NCBI GenBank assembly: GCA_947626265.1
Contig: CANQRM010000025.1
Span: 1-41,470, forward strand
Length of the DNA stretch: 41,470 nucleotides
From: an uncultured Oscillospiraceae bacterium
GTDB lineage: Bacteria > Bacillota > Clostridia > Oscillospirales > Oscillospiraceae
Direction: 5' to 3'
Below the pieces are notes generated by a model. That model was not told where the DNA came from and did no database searches. It saw only the letters and a program-made list of their open reading frames with translations. How positions within the stretch are numbered: the first letter of the stretch is position 1; every line of letters starts with the position of its first letter. A program made the position numbers and the translations under genes. Positions 1-5,700 of this stretch are shown here, in pieces.

Positions 1-77
1 AGCTGTCCGGCCCCACCATGACCAAGGTGGACGACGCCATCGCCGTCAGCTTCGGCCTGAACCAGTCTCTGTCGTAA
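1..77 (+). CDS. MazF/EndoA-family endoribonuclease, C-terminal end (partial)
   Basis: Only the last 24 codons are in the window, entering in the frame that starts at base 3 and ending at TAA 75-77. The tail reads TMTKVDDAIAVSFGL. It resembles the last helix of MazF/PemK/EndoA endoribonucleases, which in Bacillus reads like MMDKVDEALQISLAL. These proteins are the toxin half of a toxin-antitoxin pair and cut mRNA at short sequence motifs. The antitoxin would lie upstream, outside the window. The call rests on about 15 residues, so it is a good guess and no more. A strong terminator follows 8 bases after the stop. Confidence 0.6.
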   Translation, partial: LSGPTMTKVDDAIAVSFGLNQSLS

Positions 78-84
78 AATACCG

Positions 85-122
85 CCCTCCGTCATAGAGT
101 TTCCTATGACGGAGGGTTTTGT
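85..122 (+). terminator. Intrinsic terminator whose 3' arm carries the next gene's Shine-Dalgarno
   Basis: A perfect 13-bp stem pairs CCCTCCGTCATAG (85-97) with CTATGACGGAGGG (104-116) around a 6-base loop, followed by TTTTGTT. It ends the mazF-like transcript. The GGAGGG at 111-116 is also a well-placed ribosome binding site for the ATG at 124, seven bases downstream. Confidence 0.85.
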
Positions 123-123
123 T

Positions 124-477
124 ATGGACATACCGATCTACATCGACGGAAAAAAGCAGGGCATCCTTACCATTGAGCGGGAGGGGCCCGTCACGGTCAT
201 GACCGGGGACATGGCCGACGTGGGGCGCGTGGTGCGCCTCACGGTCTACGGGGAGAGGGCCGGGTACCTGGGCGTGCCGGAGCCCGTGGACGGCCGCCTG
301 CGGCTCGTCAGAAGGCTTACCCCGGCGCAAATGCGGTCTTTCCCCCAGACGCCGGAGTATGCCGCCGAACGGCCCATGGAGGGGCAGAAGACCCCGACTC
401 CGGCCCCATCTGCGCCAAAAGAGGCGGAGCAGGGGGAGCATGTGCTGTGGATGGGGGGAAAGCCCCATTATTTCTGA
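124..477 (+). CDS. Small protein of unknown function (117 aa)
   Basis: I do not recognise this protein. It opens with MDIPIYIDGKKQGILTIERE, has a beta-rich first 75 residues with alternating charged and hydrophobic positions, then a Pro/Ala/Glu-rich linker (about residues 85-105) and the short tail GEHVLWMGGKPHYF. No signal peptide, membrane segment or cysteine pair is visible, so it is probably cytoplasmic. I chose ATG 124 over the in-frame ATG 106, which lies inside the terminator stem and has no ribosome binding site. ATG 124 has GGAGGG seven bases upstream, within the terminator 3' arm. Transcription must therefore read through the terminator or start very close to it. Confidence 0.65.
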   Translation: MDIPIYIDGKKQGILTIEREGPVTVMTGDMADVGRVVRLTVYGERAGYLGVPEPVDGRLRLVRRLTPAQMRSFPQTPEYAAERPMEGQKTPTPAPSAPKEAEQGEHVLWMGGKPHYF

Positions 478-497
478 TAGCCAAAATGGAAAATGTG

Positions 498-506
498 TGC
501 TATAAT
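498..506 (+). promoter_or_regulatory. Extended -10 promoter for pdp
   Basis: TGCTATAAT at 498-506 is a perfect extended -10 element (TGnTATAAT). The -35 position about 17 bases upstream shows no good match, as is usual for extended -10 promoters. It lies 59 bases before the pdp start and follows directly on the end of the upstream unknown gene. Confidence 0.65.
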
Positions 507-564
507 AGGGTCAATATCTGAAAAACAATTGCGCAATATGCACAAATGACAGGAGGCGGCCCCT

Positions 565-1869
565 ATGCGGATGAGCGACCTTATCATGAAAAAGCGGGAC
601 GGCGGCGCGCTGGACCGGGACGAGATACGCTGGATGATCGAGGGCTATACCAAGGGCGACATCCCCGACTACCAGATGAGCGCCATGTGCATGGCCATCT
701 ACTTCAAGGGCATGACGCCGGACGAGACCTTTGAGCTGACCATGGCCATGCTGGACTCGGGAGACAAGATAGACCTCAGCGGCATCAACGGCGTGAAGGC
801 GGACAAACACTCCACCGGCGGCGTGGGGGACAAGACCAGCCTCCTGCTGTGCCCCATGGTGGCGGCCTGCGGCGTGAAGATGGCGAAGCTGTCCGGCCGG
901 GGCCTGGGCCACACCGGCGGCACCATCGACAAGCTGGAGAGCTTCCCCGGCTTCTCCGTGGAGATGAGCGAGGAGGCATTTATAAAACAGGTCAACGAGG
1001 TGGGCTTCGCCATCGCGGGCCAGACCGCGGACCTGTGCCCGGCGGACAAGAAGCTCTATGCCCTCCGGGACGTGACGGCCACGGTGGCCTCCATGCCCCT
1101 CATCGTCAGCAGCATCCTGTGCAAAAAGCTGGCGGTGGGCGCGGACGTGATCGTGCTGGACGTAAAGTGCGGCTCCGGCGCGTTCATGCAGACGGAGGAC
1201 GACGCCTTCGCCCTGGCCAGGGCCCTCACCGATGTGGGCCGCCGGGCGGGGAAGAAGGTGGTGGCCGTGGTGACGGACATGGATGAGCCCCTGGGCGTCA
1301 CTGTGGGCAACGCCATCGAGGTCCACGAGGCCCTGGCCACATTGCGGGGCGAGTACCGGGGCGAGCTCATGGAGCTGTGCCTGGTGCTGGGGACCCAGAT
1401 ACTGAGAGAAAGCGGTGTGGCCGCCGATGACGATGCGGCCCGGGCCATGCTGGAGCATGCTGTGGAAAGCGGCGCGGCGCTGGAGAAGTTCGCCGCCTTC
1501 GTGAAGGCCCAGGGGGGTGACCCGGCGGCGGTATATGACCCCAAGAAGCTGATCTTGGCCCCGGTGTGCCTGGACGTGAAGGCGGACAGGGCTGGATACG
1601 TCCGGCGCATCCAGGCGGAGGACGTGGGGCTCGTCAGCATGCACCTGGGCGGCGGCCGGGCGGCCAAGGGCGACAGCATCGACCCGGGCGTGGGCCTGGC
1701 GCTGGGTAAGAAGGTGGGCGACCCGGTGGCCGTAGGCGACGTGCTGGCGACCATCTTCGCCCGCACGGAGGAGGCCGGCGAAAAGGCCGTGGAGATGCTC
1801 CGGGACTGCTACGAGATCAGCGCCGAGAAGGTGGAGCGGGGCCCCTTCGTCAAGGGCGTAGTGAAGTAA
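565..1869 (+). CDS. pdp: Pyrimidine-nucleoside phosphorylase
   Basis: This cytoplasmic salvage enzyme splits thymidine, uridine or deoxyuridine with phosphate to give the free base and (deoxy)ribose 1-phosphate. It is 434 aa, the usual length. The N-terminal helical domain is followed by the phosphate- and pyrimidine-binding region KHSTGGVGDKTSL (near residue 80), then DVKCGSGAFM (near residue 195) and the C-terminal alpha/beta domain with MHLGGGRAAKGD. AGGAGG at 551-556 lies 8 bases before the chosen ATG. Members of the family differ in thymidine or uridine preference, which cannot be read here. The gene appears to be a single transcription unit, with its own promoter and a terminator at 1893-1930. 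Confidence 0.95.
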   Translation: MRMSDLIMKKRDGGALDRDEIRWMIEGYTKGDIPDYQMSAMCMAIYFKGMTPDETFELTMAMLDSGDKIDLSGINGVKADKHSTGGVGDKTSLLLCPMVAACGVKMAKLSGRGLGHTGGTIDKLESFPGFSVEMSEEAFIKQVNEVGFAIAGQTADLCPADKKLYALRDVTATVASMPLIVSSILCKKLAVGADVIVLDVKCGSGAFMQTEDDAFALARALTDVGRRAGKKVVAVVTDMDEPLGVTVGNAIEVHEALATLRGEYRGELMELCLVLGTQILRESGVAADDDAARAMLEHAVESGAALEKFAAFVKAQGGDPAAVYDPKKLILAPVCLDVKADRAGYVRRIQAEDVGLVSMHLGGGRAAKGDSIDPGVGLALGKKVGDPVAVGDVLATIFARTEEAGEKAVEMLRDCYEISAEKVERGPFVKGVVK

Positions 1870-1892
1870 AAGACCATGTAAGAAAAAGTTTT

Positions 1893-1930
1893 GCACCGCG
1901 CTCTTCTTCGGAGGGGCGCGGTGCTTTTAT
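1893..1930 (+). terminator. Intrinsic terminator after pdp
   Basis: GCACCGCGC (1893-1901) pairs with GCGCGGTGC (1916-1924), followed by TTTTAT. It starts 23 bases after the pdp stop. Confidence 0.85.
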
Positions 1931-1935
1931 GCCTT

Positions 1936-1963
1936 TGTAACGAAATCGCGGCTCGGTTGTCTA
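1936..1963 (+). promoter_or_regulatory. Candidate ECF-type (autoregulatory) promoter
   Basis: TGTAAC (1936-1941) and TGTCTA (1958-1963) are separated by 16 bases. This has the -35 AAC / -10 GTC pattern and the spacing typical of ECF sigma factor promoters. It lies directly upstream of an ECF sigma gene, as expected for autoregulation. The assignment is by pattern only. Confidence 0.5.
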
Positions 1964-1968
1964 ACGGG

Positions 1969-1980
1969 CGTACATGTACG
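1969..1980. repeat. Perfect 12-bp palindrome in the sigma-gene leader
   Basis: CGTACATGTACG at 1969-1980 is a perfect palindrome about six bases after the candidate ECF -10 element and 15 bases before the sigma start. It could be an operator over the transcription start, but no regulator is identified. Confidence 0.4.
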
Positions 1981-1995
1981 AAAGGGGGCGGGGCC

Positions 1996-2505
1996 ATGGG
2001 CCGGAGGAAGCGGCCGCCGGACATATCGGAAAAGGCGCTGTGCGCGGAGTATGAGGCGGTGTACCGCTACGCCCTGACCCTGTGCCGGGATGAGGCGGAG
2101 GCCCAGGACGTGACCCAGGAGACGTTCCTGAAGGCCATGAGGGCCCGGGGCTCCTTCGCCGGGGAGAGCAGCCTCTACACCTAGCTCTGCGCCATCGCGA
2201 AGAACCTCTGGCTCAACCGCTGCAAAAAGCGGGGCCGGGAAGCGGAGCTCACGTGGGACGCTGCGCCGGAGGCGGGCGGGGTGGAGCAGACGGTGGAGGA
2301 CCGGGACATGTCCATGGCGGTCCACCGGGCCCTGCATGGGCTGGACGAGCCCTACAAGGAGGTCTTCTCCCTGCGGGCCTTTGGAGAGCTGGCCTTCGCC
2401 GAGATAGGGGAGCTGTTCGGAAAGACCGAGGGCTGGGCCCGGGTCACCTACCACCGGGCCAAGAAGACGATATTGGAGACGCTGCGAAAGGAAAGCATGA
2501 TATGA
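1996..2505 (+). pseudogene. ECF RNA polymerase sigma factor interrupted by an in-frame amber codon
   Basis: Read through one TAG at 2182-2184 (codon 63), the frame gives a 169-aa ECF sigma factor. The region 2 part reads EYEAVYRYALTLCRDEAEAQ, DVTQETFLKAM and GESSLYT. The amber follows, then LCAIAKNLWLNRCKKRG. The region 4 helix-turn-helix part is YKEVFSLRAFGELAFAEIGE and WARVTYHRAKKTI. ECF proteins usually have Trp at the amber position (the ...TWL..IA.N motif), so one base change, TGG to TAG, explains the break. Everything on both sides is intact and in frame. The start at ATG 1996 has AAAGGGGGCGGGG just upstream. The TGA at 2503-2505 overlaps the ATG of the anti-sigma gene. Unless the codon is suppressed, only a 62-residue fragment is made. 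A sequencing or assembly error cannot be excluded. Confidence 0.8.
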
Positions 2506-3305
2506 ACGAGTATAAAAATACGCTGCCCTGCGCCGTGGTGCGGGATATCCTGCCGCTGTATCACGACGAGGTGGTGAGCGCCGAGACGCGCTCGGCGGTG
2601 GGGGAACATTTGATGGGGTGCCAGGCCTGCCGGGCGGAGTACGAGGCCATGGAAAAGGCGCTGGCCAAGCCCGCCAAGGGCGGCCAAAGCACCCTGGCCC
2701 GGTTCCGGGGCATGATGAAAAAGCAGAAGCGGAAGAAGATAATAGCCATCATCCTGGCGGCGGTGCTGGCGGCGGGAGCCGCCGTGGGAGGCGTCGTGGG
2801 GCTGAGCGAGTGGTGCGTTGTGCCGGTGAAGGATTCCCAGTGGGAGGTGAAGGATATCTGCCGCATCGATACGGACCAGGGCCCGCAGATATTCATCCAC
2901 TACGCCGACACCTACGGCGGCAGGGCGGCGACGCGCATGGAGACGGTGGAGAAGGACGGCAGGACCACGTTTGCCTTTGAGATGCGCCATCCGGTGCTGT
3001 CCTGGCGGCAGCCGGACGGTCACCTGGAGCGGCCTGCCCTGTTCTTCGTCCCCGACGAGACGGCGGGCGGTATGGACGAGGTGACCTTCAACGGCGTGAC
3101 CGTGTGGACGGCGGAGGAGAACGATGTGCCCGGCTATGTGGACGCCCTTTGGGACTGGGAACAGGCGATGTGGGAAGACGGCGGCGGCCATGCCGGCGGC
3201 TACGGCTTCGAGGACGACTATGTATCTATCCTCTGGCCGGACGGACACGAGGAGTATTATACCTACGATGGCGAGCTTTTGGAGGAGGCACCGGTTGCGG
3301 AATAA
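2502..3305 (+). CDS. Membrane-anchored zinc-finger anti-sigma factor
   Basis: This 267-aa protein is the partner of the ECF sigma factor just upstream, and the two genes overlap as ATGA. Residues 8-50 form an anti-sigma zinc-binding domain (zf-HC2 type): CAVVRDILPLYHDEVVS, then HLMGCQAC with the H36-x3-C40-x2-C43 signature. A basic stretch (KKQKRKK, 73-79) precedes one membrane helix at about 80-101. The remaining ~165 residues would be outside the cell. They are unfamiliar, rich in Trp, Asp and Glu, and could sense a signal or be processed to release the sigma factor. The overlap suggests translational coupling, so the amber codon in the sigma gene may lower production of this protein as well. 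Confidence 0.8.
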   Translation: MNEYKNTLPCAVVRDILPLYHDEVVSAETRSAVGEHLMGCQACRAEYEAMEKALAKPAKGGQSTLARFRGMMKKQKRKKIIAIILAAVLAAGAAVGGVVGLSEWCVVPVKDSQWEVKDICRIDTDQGPQIFIHYADTYGGRAATRMETVEKDGRTTFAFEMRHPVLSWRQPDGHLERPALFFVPDETAGGMDEVTFNGVTVWTAEENDVPGYVDALWDWEQAMWEDGGGHAGGYGFEDDYVSILWPDGHEEYYTYDGELLEEAPVAE

Positions 3306-3311
3306 GGAAAT

Positions 3312-3487
3312 GCCTCCCCTGTGCAAGGGGAGGCATACTTCTTGGAGGCTCCCTTGTGCAAAGGGAGCTGGCTCCGGCGCTAGCCGGAGACTGAGGGATT
3401 GTTACCATGCTGAGATGTTCTCCCAGACTGGTAACAACCCCTCCGAGCGCCGCAAGCGGCGCCCACCTCCCCTTGCACAGGGGAGGC
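3312..3487. repeat. Palindromic MITE-like intergenic element
   Basis: A ~175-bp element with inverted ends: CCTCCCCTGTGCAAGGGGAGG on the left half and CCTCCCCTTGCACAGGGGAGG on the right are near reverse complements, and each is itself a hairpin. Inside are the hairpins CTCCGGCGCTAGCCGGAG and GCGCCGCAAGCGGCGC, and the inverted pair GGGATTGTTACC / GGTAACAACCCC. It has no coding capacity. It resembles the palindromic repeats scattered through Oscillospiraceae genomes. It sits between convergent genes, where its first hairpin may also terminate the anti-sigma transcript. Confidence 0.75.
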
Positions 3488-3498
3488 TTCAAATGGGT

Positions 3499-3864
3499 TC
3501 AATACTTTTCCTTACTCTTAAAAATCGTAGCCACCAAAATGCCGAAGAAGATGGCGGCGCATATACCGCCCGCCGCGGCGGTGAAGCCACCGGTGAAGGC
3601 GCCCAGGACGCCCCGCTGGGCCACCGCCTCCCGCACGCCCCGGGCCAGGAGATTGCCAAAGCCGGTGAGGGGCACCGTGGCTCCCGCCCCGGCCCACTTC
3701 GCCAGGGGCTCATAGAGCCCAACGGCCCCCAGTATCACCCCGGCCACCACATAGCCGGTCAAAATGCGGGCGGGGGTGAGCTTGGTAAGGTCTATTAAAA
3801 GCTGGCCCACGAGGCAGAACGCCCCGCCCACCAGAAACGCTCTCAAAAACTGCATCCAATCCAT
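3499..3864 (-). CDS. spoVAE: Stage V sporulation protein AE (SpoVAEB type)
   Basis: This 121-aa integral membrane protein belongs to the SpoVA channel, which moves dipicolinic acid into the forespore and releases it at germination. It opens with MDWMQFLRAFLVGGAFCLVGQ and has about four hydrophobic segments, with the conserved stretches DLTKLTPARILT and TVPLTGFGNLLARG and the tail FGILVATIFKSKEKY. Length and motifs match the SpoVAEB family. It starts one base after the spoVAD stop, so the two genes are co-transcribed and probably translationally coupled. The gene would be expected to be forespore-specific. Confidence 0.93.
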   Translation of the reverse strand: MDWMQFLRAFLVGGAFCLVGQLLIDLTKLTPARILTGYVVAGVILGAVGLYEPLAKWAGAGATVPLTGFGNLLARGVREAVAQRGVLGAFTGGFTAAAGGICAAIFFGILVATIFKSKEKY

Positions 3865-3865
3865 G

Positions 3866-4885
3866 TTAACACCTACTATTCTCTAATGCCACCGCGTGGC
3901 AGATGGCGGGGATGCTCTCGCCCTGCTGGTTGGTGGTGGGGCTCATCATGGCCCCGGTGGCGGCGAACAAAAGCCGGTTCCAGTTGCCCTCCAGCATCCC
4001 ATGCAGAAGATGGCCGCACAGCACCGCCGCAGAGCACCCGCACCCGGAGCCGCCGGCATGGGTGTCCTGGCCGTTGGCGGAATAGATGAGCCGGCCGCAG
4101 TCCATATACCGCACGCCCAGGTCCACCCCGTCCCGCAGAAACAGGTCCGCCAGGATGTGGGAGCCCACGATGCCCAGGTCCCCGGTCACGATGGCGTCGT
4201 AGTAATCTGGTCCACGGCCCGTGTCGGCGAAGTGGGCCTTCAGCGTCTCATAAGCCGCCGGGGCCATGGCCGCGCCCATGTTGTTCATGTCCGTCACCCC
4301 CGCGTCGGTGATGACGCCGGTGGTGATGTGGGTCACGTAGGGGGCGGGGCCGTCGGCTTTGAGTATCAGCGCGCCCGCGCCGGTGACGGTCCGCTGGGCC
4401 GTGGGGGGCCGCTGGTTGCCGTATTGGAGGGGGTAGCGGTACTGCCGCTCGGCGGAGCAGAAATGACTGCTGGTGGCCGCGGCGGCAGTGGCACAGAAGC
4501 CCCCGTCGATCATCATGGCGGCGAGGCTGAGCCCCTCGGCCATGGTGGAGCAGGCGCCGTAGAGGCCGAAATAGGGAACGCCGCACTCCCGCATGGCGTA
4601 GGCGGAGCCCGCGCATTGGTTGAGAAGGTCCCCGGAGAACACATATTCCACATCGCTGGGGCTGGTCTTGGCCTTGTCGCAGGCGATGGACCAGCACATT
4701 TTGAGCATGGCGCTCTCCGCCTTCTCCCAGCTCTTGGCCCCAAAGCGGGAGTCGTCGCTCAGGTAGTCAAAATACTTGCGGAGCGGGCCCTCGCTCTCTT
4801 TTTTGCCGCCCACGCACGCCGCCGCGGCCACGCCGGGCTGCACAGTGAGGCGGACGGTCTGTTTACCAATTCGTTTCGTTTCCAT
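3866..4885 (-). CDS. spoVAD: Stage V sporulation protein AD, dipicolinic-acid-binding
   Basis: This 339-aa protein has a thiolase-like fold (compare GLYGACSTMAEGLSLAAMMI and TGDLGIVGSHILADLF). In Bacillus SpoVAD binds dipicolinic acid at the outer face of the inner forespore membrane and works with SpoVAC and SpoVAEB. The start at 4885 (METKRIGKQTVRL) was chosen because the GKQT motif near the N-terminus is conserved in the family. The longer open frame upstream runs through a terminator and into ylmH. No convincing Shine-Dalgarno precedes this ATG, and only about 25 bases separate it from the terminator hairpin. spoVAC, which usually comes immediately before spoVAD, is absent from this locus. 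Confidence 0.93.
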   Translation of the reverse strand: METKRIGKQTVRLTVQPGVAAAACVGGKKESEGPLRKYFDYLSDDSRFGAKSWEKAESAMLKMCWSIACDKAKTSPSDVEYVFSGDLLNQCAGSAYAMRECGVPYFGLYGACSTMAEGLSLAAMMIDGGFCATAAAATSSHFCSAERQYRYPLQYGNQRPPTAQRTVTGAGALILKADGPAPYVTHITTGVITDAGVTDMNNMGAAMAPAAYETLKAHFADTGRGPDYYDAIVTGDLGIVGSHILADLFLRDGVDLGVRYMDCGRLIYSANGQDTHAGGSGCGCSAAVLCGHLLHGMLEGNWNRLLFAATGAMMSPTTNQQGESIPAICHAVALENSRC

Positions 4886-4910
4886 GGTGCTATTGTGCGC
4901 GCCGCGGACA

Positions 4911-4947
4911 AAAAAATACGCTGTGAAGCGCTCTTCACAGCGATTTT
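4911..4947. terminator. Bidirectional-looking terminator between ylmH and spoVAD
   Basis: A 10-bp perfect stem (4919-4928 with 4933-4942, four-base loop) is flanked by a run of A on the left and ATTTTTT on the right, so it has a U-tract on either strand. On the minus strand it directly follows the ylmH stop and should separate ylmH from spoVAD. Confidence 0.85.
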
Positions 4948-5694
4948 TTATAGATATATCTCCGTTTCCAAAAATGTCCGGTCTTTCCGCGACTGGCCGC
5001 CCAGGGACACCACCGCGCCCTTGCCCTTTCCCCGGAGGGAGATCACGTCCCCCTCGTGGATGGGCGCGTCCACGTGCAGGCACTGGACATAGTTCAGCGT
5101 GGCCGCGCCGGCCCGGATGAGCTCCGCCGCGGCGGTGCGGGAGAGGCCGAACATGCCGCTGGCCACCGCGTCCAGGCGCAGGCTCTTCACCGTGAAGGTC
5201 ATCTTTTTCACCTTCCGCTCCGGCACGGGCACGTCGGAGAGGGGGATGGGGGCGGTCTTCAGGCTCACCCGCCCGGCCTGCTTAAGCTCGTCGCAGAGGA
5301 GCTTTTCCACCGTGGGCAGGCAGAAGATATAGGCCGCGTCCTCCGCCACCCGGAAGTCGCCGATCCACTCCCGGCGGATGCCCAGAGCCAGCGCCGCGCC
5401 CATATAGTCCCGGTGGGTGGGGGTGCCGAAGAAGGCTGTGGCCTTCACGGCGCGGATGTGCTCGGATACGTCAAACCCCGCTTCGTCCATCCAGTAGGGG
5501 AGGAAGAAGGCGCACTTGCGCTCGCAGGCCCCGCCGCCCCCGTCCATATGGAGCGTCACGTCGGAAAGCCGCTTCGCCCAGGCGGCGACCTCCATCTGCT
5601 CGGCCATGGTGAGAAAGCCGGTGGCCGTGACCACGCTCTGCCTCTCACACCGGGCAGCCAGCTCCTCTATGCGCTTTTCAAGGTCTTTATCCAT
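4948..5694 (-). CDS. ylmH: YlmH-family S4-domain RNA-binding protein (RqcP2-like)
   Basis: This 248-aa protein has a mixed alpha/beta N-terminal domain (AFFGTPTHRDYMGAALALGI, then REWIGDFRVAEDAAY) and a C-terminal S4 RNA-binding domain at about residues 170-235 (SLRLDAVASGMFGLSRTAAA, then GDVISLRGKGK). Members often sit in division gene clusters. In Bacillus, YlmH/RqcP2 has been linked to ribosome-associated quality control, where it helps alanine tailing on stalled 50S subunits. Here it is not in a division cluster. It starts 6 bp after the stop of the GTPase-nuclease fusion, so the two are almost certainly one operon, which suggests a shared ribosome-related job. A terminator follows at once. 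Confidence 0.9.
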   Translation of the reverse strand: MDKDLEKRIEELAARCERQSVVTATGFLTMAEQMEVAAWAKRLSDVTLHMDGGGGACERKCAFFLPYWMDEAGFDVSEHIRAVKATAFFGTPTHRDYMGAALALGIRREWIGDFRVAEDAAYIFCLPTVEKLLCDELKQAGRVSLKTAPIPLSDVPVPERKVKKMTFTVKSLRLDAVASGMFGLSRTAAAELIRAGAATLNYVQCLHVDAPIHEGDVISLRGKGKGAVVSLGGQSRKDRTFLETEIYL

Positions 5695-5700
5695 TAAAAC

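Noticed and set aside
106-123. Upstream in-frame ATG for the 117-aa gene
   Set aside because: It lies in the terminator 3' arm with no ribosome site; the ATG at 124 is well spaced from GGAGGG.
511-1896. Long minus-strand open frame (461 aa) opposite pdp
   Set aside because: GC-rich third-position shadow of pdp, which has clear motifs. The composition (His/Gly/Leu/Val-rich) is typical of antisense shadows.
2182-2184. Programmed stop-codon readthrough or pyrrolysine insertion in the sigma gene
   Set aside because: The residue expected at this position is Trp, not Lys-like, and no readthrough element was recognised after the codon; a nonsense mutation or sequence error is simpler.
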